From positions 62,001-126,000 of the forward strand of contig PNLP01000012.1 in the NCBI GenBank assembly GCA_013823135.1: DNA of 64,000 bases. Direction: 5' to 3'. This DNA comes from Planctomycetaceae bacterium (lineage in GTDB: Bacteria; Planctomycetota; Planctomycetia; Gemmatales; Gemmataceae). Below, piece by piece: positions 8,544-16,995 of the stretch. How positions within the stretch are numbered: the first letter of the stretch is position 1; every line of letters begins with the position of its first letter. A model generated the notes under the pieces. The model searched no databases. It was not told the origin of the DNA and worked only from the letters and a program-made list of their open reading frames with translations. Made by a program: the position numbers and the translations under genes.

Positions 8544-8594
8544 TCCAATGGCCTCACGCGCTCCCCTTCGGGTCGCGGCTAAACGAGGTAGATA

Positions 8595-11249
8595 TCAATC
8601 GTCGTCGTCGTGCTTCTCAGCTTTCACCGGCACGAAGAACGCGGCACGCACGGGCGGTGGCGTTCGGCTATCCACGCCTTTCACTGCCTTCCAGATGATC
8701 TCGTTGAACAGGAGGTCGTCGAGCGTGTCTTCCTTCGCCAGATTCTGATTCTCCATCCACTGCGCCCCGAAGCCGCCGGGCTTGTTCCGCTCGTTGATAT
8801 CGACCTTGGCAGGTTCATGCTTGTACGGCGTGAAGTCGGGCTTCGCGGTGAACGAGTTGTACATCGGTCGCGCGGCCGCGTCGAACTGGCTCATTGGCTG
8901 AAGCCCGAGGATCAGTTCCATGGTGCGCAACATGCTCGTGGTCGAGTACAGCGTCGAATCCACGTGCTTGCGTTTCGTGTACGGCGAGATGACCAGGGCC
9001 ACAACGCGGTGAGCGTCTACGTGATCGGGGCCGTTCTGGGCGTCGTCCTCGATCACGAAGATGGCTGTGTCCTTCCAGAATTTTGTGTTGCTCACCGCTT
9101 CAACCACCATGCCGAGCGCGAGATCGTTGTCGCCCACCATCGCGGTCACGGTCGGGCTGCCAACCTTCGTCCCCGCGGTGTGGTCGTTCGGCAGCCGCAG
9201 GACTTGCATTTGCGGCATGTCGCCCGCCGCCTCGAAACACTTGATTTCCGAGATGAATCGCTCGGCCCGTTTCACGTCCGGGTAGTCGAGATCGTACCCG
9301 CGGAACTTCGGATCGAACTTGCCCTCGAGCGCCTTTACGGTCGGCTTGCTGTCCTCGAACGTGCCATCCGCGTTCTTCTTCCCGTTCGTCATCCACTCGC
9401 CATAAGTCCGGTAGCTCACTTTCGTCTCAGCACATTTGTCCCAGAGGTAGCCACTGCTCGACCCCGCGATGAGGTGCTTTTGCCCCTCACTCGGGTAGCC
9501 GTAAATTTTGCCACCGCGGTAACTGAGCGGCCAAATCTTCTCCACGAAGTCGGTCGCATAGGCTCCCATGGTCCACTCGTGCCCGTCGGCCGAAACCTCG
9601 CCATCGACATAGATGTTGTCGAGCAGCACGAACTCGCGGACGAGTTTGTGGTGGTTGGGCGTCACGTTCTCCGGGAACAGGCACAGCCCAGGCTCGCCGT
9701 TCCCTTCCTTGATGTCGCCGAACACCTGATCGTAAGTGCGATTCTCCTTCACGATGTAGATGACGTGCTTGATTGGGCTGGGGTCGCCCAGCTTCTTCGG
9801 GATCGGGTTGCCCGCCTCCACGTCGTCGGAACGCACGGCGTTCCCGGCTCGCAGCGGACTGCACGAATATGCCTGCTTGCTGAACGTCGCCATCGTTTCA
9901 GGAGTGGGCACTTTCAGGATGCCGAGCGTGCCCGTGAGCAGCTCGCCGATGTACTCGCGCAGGTTCCTCGCGGCCGGGTTCAGTGGGTTCGGCCCATTGC
10001 GGTTCGCCTTGGAACTCAGCCCCTTCCCGTTGGAGAAATACAGGTTCTTGTCCTTCGCGTTGTATCGCACGGAAGTCGGATACCACCCCGTGGGGATGAA
10101 ACCGAGGGGCTTCGCGTTCTTCGGGTCGGCCACGTTCAGAACCGTCAGGTTGTTTGCGTCGGCGTTGGCAACGAACAACATCTCGCCATCGGGCGTTATG
10201 GTGAGGCTGTTCGGCGTGTTCCCGTTCGGGGCTCCGGGGTAGAGCGCACAGTGAATCGTTTGAAGGGGCTTGCCGGTAGCGGTGTCGAAGACGCTGACCT
10301 TGGTCGAGTTCGCACACGCCACATACAGCGCGTCACCCTTCGGGCTCAGCACCATCTCGGTCGGGTGCTCGGCCGTTGGCCACGTTTCCACAACCGTGTT
10401 CTTTTCCAGGTCGATGATTCCCACGGCACCGCGTGCCCACAGCGATACGAATGCACGCTTGCCGCCCGGTTCCGCGAGGCAGGTGTAGGGATAGAATTGC
10501 GGCTCGTATGGCTTCGCGGGATCGACCTTCTCATCCTTCTTGTCTTCCTTGCGGCCGTCAGGTGGGCTCGGCGGCTCGCCCTTGCCGGGTTCCTTTTTCT
10601 CGGCAATCGCCACCATCGGGATGACCTTCTTGTTGTCCGGGTTCACCAACGGCACCCGAACCACCGCATCGGCCCACGGTATCGCCACGAGCAGATCACG
10701 CCCCGTGGTGTCGAACACAATCCCACCCACAACCGCTTTCACGTTCGGCTTCCCAACGCTCACGTCGATCGGACGCGAACGCACGAGGTACCCGCGGTCG
10801 AAGTCGAAGACTTCCACACGTTCGTACTCGCCACCACTGACGAAGAGTTGCCGACCCTCTGGCGAGAACGTGAGTCCGTAGAAACCCTGGTCGATTGGTG
10901 CTCGCGAAATGACTCGCGTGCGAACCGGGTTCAGATCGACGATAATCACCTCGTGTTCGCGGAAGCCCGCACACAGCACAGCCGCGAACTCGCCAGTTGG
11001 GTGCAAAGCGATGTTCACCGGGAAGTCGCCGAGTTCGAGTTGCCGACCTGCCGGGCGCAACGACCACTGATTCGGCAGCAGCACCGAGCCATCCTTGCGA
11101 AGCCCGGGCAGCACTCGTTCAAACGGCTTCGACTCCACGCCGGGCTTCGGCTCGTCCTTGGCAGGTTTCTCAGGCGGTCGCGTGATCGCAAACAACGCGA
11201 CCGCCCCGCACAACATCAACGCCACGGCAGCGAGTGAGTGGTACCGCAT
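8595..11249 (-). CDS. YncE-like beta-propeller fused to phosphoesterase (alkaline phosphatase superfamily)
   Basis: 884 residues from ATG 11249, preceded by GGGAGG and opening a signal peptide (MRYHSLAAVALMLCGAVALF). Residues about 60-440 form a YVTN-type propeller with repeated strings such as ALHPTGEFAAVL, FSPEGRQLFVSGG and ITPDGEMLFVANADANNLTVLN. A Lys/Pro/Asp-rich insert at about 230-265 interrupts it. From about 505 a PF04185-type phosphoesterase begins with IKHVIYIVKENRTYDQVFGD, and continues through DGHEWTMGAYATDFVEK, LPNDHTAG and FVIEDDAQNGPDHVDAHR, which carry the metal-binding Asp and His residues. This two-part architecture is widespread in planctomycetes and acidobacteria and is exported. 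The likely activity is a phosphomonoesterase or phosphodiesterase on an unknown substrate. Confidence 0.87.
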   Translation of the reverse strand: MRYHSLAAVALMLCGAVALFAITRPPEKPAKDEPKPGVESKPFERVLPGLRKDGSVLLPNQWSLRPAGRQLELGDFPVNIALHPTGEFAAVLCAGFREHEVIIVDLNPVRTRVISRAPIDQGFYGLTFSPEGRQLFVSGGEYERVEVFDFDRGYLVRSRPIDVSVGKPNVKAVVGGIVFDTTGRDLLVAIPWADAVVRVPLVNPDNKKVIPMVAIAEKKEPGKGEPPSPPDGRKEDKKDEKVDPAKPYEPQFYPYTCLAEPGGKRAFVSLWARGAVGIIDLEKNTVVETWPTAEHPTEMVLSPKGDALYVACANSTKVSVFDTATGKPLQTIHCALYPGAPNGNTPNSLTITPDGEMLFVANADANNLTVLNVADPKNAKPLGFIPTGWYPTSVRYNAKDKNLYFSNGKGLSSKANRNGPNPLNPAARNLREYIGELLTGTLGILKVPTPETMATFSKQAYSCSPLRAGNAVRSDDVEAGNPIPKKLGDPSPIKHVIYIVKENRTYDQVFGDIKEGNGEPGLCLFPENVTPNHHKLVREFVLLDNIYVDGEVSADGHEWTMGAYATDFVEKIWPLSYRGGKIYGYPSEGQKHLIAGSSSGYLWDKCAETKVSYRTYGEWMTNGKKNADGTFEDSKPTVKALEGKFDPKFRGYDLDYPDVKRAERFISEIKCFEAAGDMPQMQVLRLPNDHTAGTKVGSPTVTAMVGDNDLALGMVVEAVSNTKFWKDTAIFVIEDDAQNGPDHVDAHRVVALVISPYTKRKHVDSTLYSTTSMLRTMELILGLQPMSQFDAAARPMYNSFTAKPDFTPYKHEPAKVDINERNKPGGFGAQWMENQNLAKEDTLDDLLFNEIIWKAVKGVDSRTPPPVRAAFFVPVKAEKHDDDD

Positions 11250-11326
11250 AGATGCCTCCCGGTGGGGATGAACAACCGCTATTGTGGGAAAAGACACTCT
11301 TACAGGCGAACCCGGAGGTTACTCGA

Positions 11327-11866
11327 ATGGCCGACCCGAATGCTATCATCTTCGAGGCCGCAGCATTTGCATCTCGTGCTCACAAGAATCAGATCCGCAA
11401 GGATAACCAGACACCATACGTCAGCCACGTCTTCCGCGTTTGCCTCGTTGTGAGGCACATCTTCGGTTTCGACGACCCCAGAATGCTCGCCGCAGCGATG
11501 CTTCACGACACCATTGAGGACACACCCACGGACTTCGACGACATTCTTGAGCACTTCGGCCCAGATGTCGCTCGCTGGGTTGCAGCTTTGACAAAGGACA
11601 TGCGACTGGAGAACGATATTCGCGAAGCGGAATATGCGAAAGGCCTCGCCGCCGCCGACTGGCAGGTCAAGGTGCTGAAACTCGCGGACGTCTACGACAA
11701 CGCCGGCGACTGTCGCAGCTTTCCACCAAGTGGGCGACGCAAGACACTCACGAAATCGCGGTTCTACCTCGACGCCGTGCGTGCGGGCATTCCCGCGGAA
11801 GCCCAGCACGTCGTCAAGCTGTTAGAGGCACGGTTGGCGGAACTCGAGTCGGGTCTAACGTCGTAA
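11327..11866 (+). CDS. MESH1-like small alarmone hydrolase (HD-domain (p)ppGpp hydrolase)
   Basis: 179 residues, cytoplasmic, starting at ATG 11327 after GGAGGT. The HD-domain pattern of RelA/SpoT hydrolases is complete: RKDNQTPYVSH with His34, LHDTIEDT giving His60, Asp61, Glu64 and Asp65, and KLADVYDNAGD with Asp121. Spacing and total length match the animal MESH1 enzyme almost residue for residue (ligands there at 35, 61, 62 and 122). It has no synthetase, TGS or ACT domains. The predicted reaction is removal of the 3' diphosphate from ppGpp; MESH1 relatives also dephosphorylate NADPH. Divergent from the 8595-11249 gene, with only 77 bases between starts. No partner toxin-like synthetase is in the window. 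Confidence 0.85.
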   Translation: MADPNAIIFEAAAFASRAHKNQIRKDNQTPYVSHVFRVCLVVRHIFGFDDPRMLAAAMLHDTIEDTPTDFDDILEHFGPDVARWVAALTKDMRLENDIREAEYAKGLAAADWQVKVLKLADVYDNAGDCRSFPPSGRRKTLTKSRFYLDAVRAGIPAEAQHVVKLLEARLAELESGLTS

Positions 11867-11957
11867 TATCCTTGTGAGATCGTGAGTTGCGGGTTGCCGT
11901 GTGGGAGCCATCAGGGGAATAATGTGAGTGACCCTGTCCCGACGAGAGGCTCACCAC

Positions 11958-13178
11958 ATGACATTCCGCTTTCTCATCCCGGCCGTCGCGGCTGTGGTGT
12001 TGTTCAGCGCTTCCCCCGCGTCTGCCTGTCCGTTCTGCTCGCCCACCGGCACGACGCTGACCGGCGAAGTCGCGCAAGCCGACTTCATCATCTTCGGCTC
12101 GCTCTCAAATGCGACCCGCGACCCGAACGATCCGAACTCGCTCAGCAAAGGCACAACCGAGCTGAGCATCGACCTCGTGATCAAGCCGAACGACCTCATC
12201 AAAGGAAAGAAGAGCATCACCATCCCGCGGTACGTGCCGCCAGACGGGAAGAACTCGAAGCACCTGATTTTCTTCAACATCTTCAACGGGCAACTCGACC
12301 CGTATCGCGGCGAAGCCGTGCCAGCCGATAGCAAGCTCCCCGAGTACCTGAAGGGGGCGATGGAGGTCAAGCAGAAGGACATCGTGACCCGACTGCGGTA
12401 CTTCTTCGATTACCTCGAAGACCCAGATATCGTTGTCAGTTCCGACGCATACTCCGAGTTCGGATACGCCGATTACAAGGACGTTCGCGAGATCGGGAAC
12501 AAGCTCTCGGCCTCAACGCTCCTCAAGTGGTTAAAGGATCCGAACACACGCGGCAGCCGGTTCGGCCTCTACGGGCTGTTGCTCGGTCACTGTGGCAAAC
12601 CCGAAGATGCGAAGGCCATTCGTGCCTTGCTCGACGACAAGGAACGCTCTTACACGAGCGGGCTTGATGGTGTTGTCGCGGGGTACGTGCTGCTCGACCC
12701 CAAGGCGGGCTGGGAATACCTCGTCGGGCTCATCAAAGATCGCCAGAAGGATTTCCCGATCAAGTACGCGGCGCTCAAGACCGTGCGATTCTTCTGGGAG
12801 TTCCGCCCGGACATCATTCCGCACGCCGACGCCCTCGCCGCAATCAAGATGCTCATGGAAGACGCCGACATCGCGGACATGCCGATTGAAGACCTGAGGA
12901 AGTGGAAGTTGTGGGATCAGACTCCAGCGGTTCTCGGCCTCGCGACGAAGGAATCGCACAGCGGCACCCCGATCATCGCACGGGCGATCCTAAAATTCGC
13001 CATCGCGGCATCGTGGGCCGACCCGAAGAACACCGCGGCGATCGAGTACGTGAACGCGGCCCGTGTGAAAGACCCCAAGCGGGTGCAGTTCCTCGAAGAG
13101 GTGTTGAAGGACGAACAAAAGCCTCCGACGCCCCCGGCCGGTTCAGAGAAGAAAGACCCGCCGAAGCCCAACGGGTGA
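11958..13178 (+). CDS. Secreted planctomycete protein with CPFC at the mature N-terminus, copy 1
   Basis: 406 residues. ATG 11958 opens a signal peptide ending SPASA, directly followed by Cys24-Pro-Phe-Cys27. An in-frame start ten codons earlier is possible. The mature protein begins with a beta-rich part (to about residue 130, with FIIFGSLSNA and SITIPRYVPPDGK, resembling the thin domain seen in exported 'cytochrome-neighbour' proteins) and continues with helical repeats of roughly 30-40 residues (YAALKTVRFFWEF, DALAAIKMLMED). The tail is Pro/Lys rich. It is paralogous along its whole length with the next gene (shared VVAGYVLLDPKAGW versus LLAGYILLTPKDGW, and IEDLRKWKLWDQT versus IEDLRRWGYWDLT). 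I do not recognise a named family. The CxxC could bind metal or form a disulfide. Confidence 0.8.
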   Translation: MTFRFLIPAVAAVVLFSASPASACPFCSPTGTTLTGEVAQADFIIFGSLSNATRDPNDPNSLSKGTTELSIDLVIKPNDLIKGKKSITIPRYVPPDGKNSKHLIFFNIFNGQLDPYRGEAVPADSKLPEYLKGAMEVKQKDIVTRLRYFFDYLEDPDIVVSSDAYSEFGYADYKDVREIGNKLSASTLLKWLKDPNTRGSRFGLYGLLLGHCGKPEDAKAIRALLDDKERSYTSGLDGVVAGYVLLDPKAGWEYLVGLIKDRQKDFPIKYAALKTVRFFWEFRPDIIPHADALAAIKMLMEDADIADMPIEDLRKWKLWDQTPAVLGLATKESHSGTPIIARAILKFAIAASWADPKNTAAIEYVNAARVKDPKRVQFLEEVLKDEQKPPTPPAGSEKKDPPKPNG

Positions 13179-13283
13179 CCTTCCCCCGCGAGCGACAAAT
13201 CGGGTATCACATGGCGGTCGGTCGGATTGGTCCGGCCGGCCGCCGATTCGTTCGCGACCGCCGCTCGCCAGGCAGGAGTCCCC

Positions 13284-14441
13284 ATGTTCCGCTTCGTCGC
13301 CGCACTCGTCGCGGGTGCTCTCCTGATCTCGCCTGCCTCGGCCTGCACCTTCTGTGCGGGCGAACTCCGCTCGAAGCAGACACTCCGGATGCACTACGCA
13401 ACGGCGAAAGCCGTGCTGCACGGACAGTTGAAGAACCCGCGATTCGATCCCAAAACCGACGACGGTTTCACGGACCTGCAGGTTGGCACAGCATTGAAGG
13501 ACGACCCGGCCCGAGCCGGCCAGGGAGTCGTGACACTTCGGAGTTACCTCCCGGTGATCGGCAACACACCCACGGATTACCTCGTGTTCTGCGGTGTCGC
13601 GAACGGGAAGCTCGACCCGACGTTCGGCGTGCCGGCAGCCTCCGCAGTTGTCGATTACCTCAAGGTCGCGGCGAAACTGGACGATGCGGATTGCACGGTG
13701 AAGCTGGGGTTCTTCTTCAAGCAACTCGATTCGCCGGACGCGACGGTTTCCACGGACGCATTTTTCGAGCTGGCACAGGCCGCCGATGCGGACATCATTA
13801 AGGCCGCGAAAGTGTTCGATGCCGCGAAGCTCCGCAAACTCCTCGCCAGCCCCGAAACGCCGGCCGAACGGCTCGGTGTGTTCGCGTTCCTACTTGGCGT
13901 TTCGGGCGGTCCGGCAGACGCTGCGTTCCTGGCAGGCTTGCTCAAGGATACGGCCTCGGAGCGGACTTCGAGTGCGTTCGGTGGCCTGCTTGCGGGGTAC
14001 ATCCTGCTCACTCCGAAAGATGGCTGGGCACTCGCGGCCGCGGTGTTGGGAGACGCGAAGCAGTCGTACTCCTTGCGTCTCTCGACGATCGTGACCGTGC
14101 GATTCTTCCAGGCAACCCGCGGCAACGACTGCAAGGCTGACGTGCTAAAGTGCTGTGCCGCGTTGCTGCCGCATGGCGACCTCGCGGATCAGGCCATCGA
14201 GGACTTACGCCGCTGGGGCTACTGGGATCTCACGGCCGAAGTGTTAGCACAATTCCCCAAGCAGACGCACGCCGCGCCAATCGTCCGCCGGTGTATTGTT
14301 CGCTATGCTCTCTGGTGCCCCAACGACGACGCCACACGATTCGTCGCGGCACTCCGGCAAACCGACGCCAAGCTCGTGAAGCACGTCGAGGAGATGCTGG
14401 AACTGTTCGCCCCCGCAAACCCCGCCAAGAAGAACCCGTGA
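13284..14441 (+). CDS. Secreted planctomycete protein with CTFC at the mature N-terminus, copy 2
   Basis: 385 residues from ATG 13284 (AGGAG upstream). The signal peptide MFRFVAALVAGALLISPASA is followed at once by Cys21-Thr-Phe-Cys24, the same arrangement as in the upstream paralogue. Shared landmarks include RFFQAT/RFFWEF, LAGYILLTPKDGW and IEDLRRWGYWDLT, and both end with helical repeats. The beta-rich N-terminal part is present too (VTLRSYLPVIG, DYLVFCGVANGKLDP). It has extra cysteines (VLKCCAALL, VRRCIVRYALWC) that the first copy lacks. The stop overlaps the GTG start of the aminopeptidase gene by four bases, so the three genes are probably co-transcribed. Function unknown. Confidence 0.8.
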   Translation: MFRFVAALVAGALLISPASACTFCAGELRSKQTLRMHYATAKAVLHGQLKNPRFDPKTDDGFTDLQVGTALKDDPARAGQGVVTLRSYLPVIGNTPTDYLVFCGVANGKLDPTFGVPAASAVVDYLKVAAKLDDADCTVKLGFFFKQLDSPDATVSTDAFFELAQAADADIIKAAKVFDAAKLRKLLASPETPAERLGVFAFLLGVSGGPADAAFLAGLLKDTASERTSSAFGGLLAGYILLTPKDGWALAAAVLGDAKQSYSLRLSTIVTVRFFQATRGNDCKADVLKCCAALLPHGDLADQAIEDLRRWGYWDLTAEVLAQFPKQTHAAPIVRRCIVRYALWCPNDDATRFVAALRQTDAKLVKHVEEMLELFAPANPAKKNP

Positions 14442-15901
14442 TTACCACTCCGAAGACCACAATCGACGTTTCCCCCGAAGCTCCCACAACCTTGAAGGCC
14501 GACTGGCTGGTTGTGGGCATCTGTGCAGATGGAGCACTCACTGGCCCTGCTGCCGCGATTGATGCCGCGACCGCAGGGCTTCTCACGAGGCTCCGCGAAA
14601 GCGGCGATATCACCGGCAAGCACCTCGAACTTGTCCCCGTGCTCTCGCCCACTGGTCTTGCGGCAACGCGATTGCTCGTCGTCGGGCTTGGCAAGCCAGA
14701 AGCCGCAACCCGTGCGACGATCCACGATGCTGCTGCGGCCGCGGCTCGCCACATCACCGGGAAGCAAGTCGGCACCATCGCATTCGTGGTTCCTTCACCC
14801 GAACACACGCTCGCGGCGGGCGTCGGGCTCGCGCAGGGTTGCCAGGGGCCGGGCGTTCGCAAAACTGCACCCACACGCTTCGCACCCGAACGCTTGCTGC
14901 TTCTAGGTGGCGACGCAGCCGCGTTGCCGCGCGTTCTGGCCGAAGCGCAGGGGTTGTGGCTGGCCCGCGAGTTGGTGAACGCGCCGCCGTGCGATCTCTA
15001 CCCCGAGACGTTCGCGGTCGCTGCTGCTGAGAGCGGTCGCATCTCCGGGTTCGACGTGGAAATCTGGGACGAATCACGGCTCGCGGCCGAGCGGATGGGT
15101 TCGCTGCTAGGCGTGGCTCAGGGTTCACACCGACCCGCCCGGCTCGCGCTCCTGCGGTACAACGGCAACCCCGGCGGGCCGACACTTGGTCTCGTGGGAA
15201 AGGGCGTGACGTTCGACAGCGGCGGGCTCTCGCTGAAGCCAACCGATGGCATGGTGGATATGAAGTGCGACATGGCAGGTGCCGCCGCTGTGCTCGGGGG
15301 GGTGCAAGCCATCGCGGCCCAGAAACTGAAGGTGAACGTGCTTGGCATTCTCGCGCTCGTCGAGAACATGCCGAGTGGCAACGCGGTGAAACTCGGCGAC
15401 GTGCTGACTGCACGCAACGGCAAGACGATCGAGGTGCTGAACACCGATGCCGAAGGCCGACTCATCCTCGCCGATGCGCTCTGTTACGCCTCGGAGCAAA
15501 CCGGCTTCCTCGTGAACTTCGCCACGCTCACGGGTGCGTGTCTGGTCGCGCTCGGCACCGAAACGTCGGGCCTGATGACGAACAACGACGCCTGGGGCGA
15601 GCAGATCCTCGGCGCGATTCGGACTGCGGGCGAGCGTGCGTGGAAGTTGCCGATGGACGCGAGCTACGACGGCCTCATCAAGAGCAAGGTCGCGGACATG
15701 CGGAACACAGGCGGCGGTCGCTGGGGCGGTGCCATCGCCGGCGGGAAGTTCCTCGAGCAGTTCGTGGGCGAAGCGAAGTGGGTTCACATGGACATCGCGG
15801 GACCGGCCTGGGCCGACAGCGACACGGCCGCACTGGATGCGGGCGGCACGGGTTGCATGGTCCGCAGCATCGTCGAGATGGCGTTGGCATTTTCGATGTG
15901 A
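14438..15901 (+). CDS. pepA: Leucyl aminopeptidase (M17 family, cytosol aminopeptidase)
   Basis: 487 residues. It removes N-terminal amino acids from peptides using two metal ions and works as a hexamer in the cytoplasm. The N-terminal macrodomain-like part (about 1-150) is divergent. The catalytic half has GKGVTFDSGGLSLKP (Lys and Asp ligands), DMKCDMAGAAAV, and NTDAEGRLILADAL with Asp, Glu and catalytic Arg, all canonical for M17. I place the start at GTG 14438, which overlaps the previous stop as GTGA; the frame is open upstream but runs through the preceding gene. Being coupled to two secreted CxxC proteins is unusual for a cytosolic peptidase. Confidence 0.92.
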   Translation: MITTPKTTIDVSPEAPTTLKADWLVVGICADGALTGPAAAIDAATAGLLTRLRESGDITGKHLELVPVLSPTGLAATRLLVVGLGKPEAATRATIHDAAAAAARHITGKQVGTIAFVVPSPEHTLAAGVGLAQGCQGPGVRKTAPTRFAPERLLLLGGDAAALPRVLAEAQGLWLARELVNAPPCDLYPETFAVAAAESGRISGFDVEIWDESRLAAERMGSLLGVAQGSHRPARLALLRYNGNPGGPTLGLVGKGVTFDSGGLSLKPTDGMVDMKCDMAGAAAVLGGVQAIAAQKLKVNVLGILALVENMPSGNAVKLGDVLTARNGKTIEVLNTDAEGRLILADALCYASEQTGFLVNFATLTGACLVALGTETSGLMTNNDAWGEQILGAIRTAGERAWKLPMDASYDGLIKSKVADMRNTGGGRWGGAIAGGKFLEQFVGEAKWVHMDIAGPAWADSDTAALDAGGTGCMVRSIVEMALAFSM

Positions 15902-15962
15902 GATTTGTGATTGACGATTGGAAAACACTTTATCGAATCTTCCAATCGTCAATCACAAATCT
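15901..15962. repeat. Perfect 23-base inverted repeat between convergent genes
   Basis: The arms 15901-15923 and 15940-15962 are exact reverse complements, with a 16-base loop. The left arm begins on the last base of the pepA stop codon and the right arm ends 14 bases from the stop of the convergent SMP-30 gene. The arms are AT-rich against a GC-rich background. It could terminate both transcripts; there is no U-run. Confidence 0.85.
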
Positions 15963-15976
15963 GAAATCACACATGA

Positions 15977-16879
15977 CTATTTCCCCGCGACGGTCAACTG
16001 CACGCGGTACAGCGACTTCCCTGCGGTGATGTAAAGCGTCTTACGATCCTTGCCGGCGAAACAGCAGTTGCTCGGGTCTTCGGGCGTCGGCAGGAAGCCA
16101 ACCTTCTTCCCGTCCGGGTCGAAGAAGTAAATCCCCGCTGCCGCTTTGCTCCCCGCTGTGGCGACGATCATTCCGTCGGTCGTCACGGTCATCCCGTCGA
16201 TGCCGCGTTCCTTCCCGAAGTCGTACAGTTCTTTGCGTGCCCCGACGCTCCCGTCTTCCTTCAGTGGATACGCCACGAGCTTGCGGGTCAGTTTCGGATC
16301 GCCACTGTGATCAGCCACGTACAGCGTCTTGCCATCGGGCGAAATCACGAGGCCATTCGGCTTGATGACATCATTGATGACGAGCGTGAGTTTCCCGTCG
16401 GGGTCGATGCGGTAAACGGAATCGTGGTCGAGTTCGCGTTTCTCCTCGCCGACGTATCGCGGATCGGAGAAGTAGATCCGACCCTTGCTGTCGAGCGTGA
16501 GATCGTTGGGCGAGTTGAACGCCTTCCCCTCGAACTTGTCCACGATGGTTTTCACCGTGCCGTCTTTCTCGGTGATGCTGATCCGCCGCCCGCCGCCGGT
16601 GTTCGCCCCCTCGCAGGCGATGAGCCGGCCCATGGCGTCGAACTTCAGCCCGTTCGAGCGACCGCTCGGCTTGCGAAACTCATCGGTCTTTCCCGTCTTG
16701 GGGTCGTACCGCATGATCCGGTTGCCGATGTCCGAGAAGTAGATGTTGCCGTCTGGGCCTTCGACTGGCCCTTCGGTGAACGCACCTTCCGACCACAGCT
16801 TTTCGAGCTTGGCCTCGGATGCGACGAACGTCTTCTCCTCGGCCGCAATCGTGGTGAACGCGAACAGCAGCGTGAACAT
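15977..16879 (-). CDS. Secreted SMP-30/gluconolactonase/LRE-family protein
   Basis: 300 residues from ATG 16879, which opens a short signal peptide (MFTLLFAFTTIAA). The frame is open upstream to 16987, but that stretch crosses a palindrome and is unlikely to be translated. The six-bladed propeller shows the family strings: FTEGPVEGPDGNIYFSDIG, GRSNGLKFDAMGRLIACEG, FNSPNDLTLDSKGRIYFSDP, KPNGLVISPDGKTLYVADH and GIDGMTVTTDGMI. The Glu, Asn and Asp residues in these turns are the usual divalent-metal ligands. It is likely a lactonase acting on a sugar lactone in the periplasm; the substrate cannot be read. It is co-directional with the large esterase upstream but separated from it by a nested palindrome. 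Confidence 0.88.
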   Translation of the reverse strand: MFTLLFAFTTIAAEEKTFVASEAKLEKLWSEGAFTEGPVEGPDGNIYFSDIGNRIMRYDPKTGKTDEFRKPSGRSNGLKFDAMGRLIACEGANTGGGRRISITEKDGTVKTIVDKFEGKAFNSPNDLTLDSKGRIYFSDPRYVGEEKRELDHDSVYRIDPDGKLTLVINDVIKPNGLVISPDGKTLYVADHSGDPKLTRKLVAYPLKEDGSVGARKELYDFGKERGIDGMTVTTDGMIVATAGSKAAAGIYFFDPDGKKVGFLPTPEDPSNCCFAGKDRKTLYITAGKSLYRVQLTVAGK

Positions 16880-16916
16880 GGGGTGGAACTCCACTTTATG
16901 AGGGCAGATCGGGACG

Positions 16917-16976
16917 TGTAGCGGTCGCCCCAGCGGGGCGACGGCACAGCGTCGCCCCGCTGGGGTGACTGCTACA
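16917..16976. repeat. Nested palindrome (outer stem with two inner hairpins)
   Basis: The 26-base arms 16917-16942 and 16951-16976 are reverse complements with two mismatches. Each arm contains its own hairpin: 16924-16942 is GTCGCCCC-AGC-GGGGCGAC, and 16951-16969 is the same with one G-T pair. The outer stem is TGTAGC/GCTACA. It resembles the element at 62202-62265 in design and in the TAGC/GCTA outer bases. Confidence 0.85.
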
Positions 16977-16995
16977 CAAGTACACAATGCGGTTA

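Noticed and set aside
8610..11237. 875-codon plus-strand open frame
   Set aside because: Exactly opposite the propeller/phosphoesterase gene, whose minus-strand frame has clear domains and a signal peptide. The plus frame is His/Arg/Val rich with no motif; it is a GC-bias shadow.
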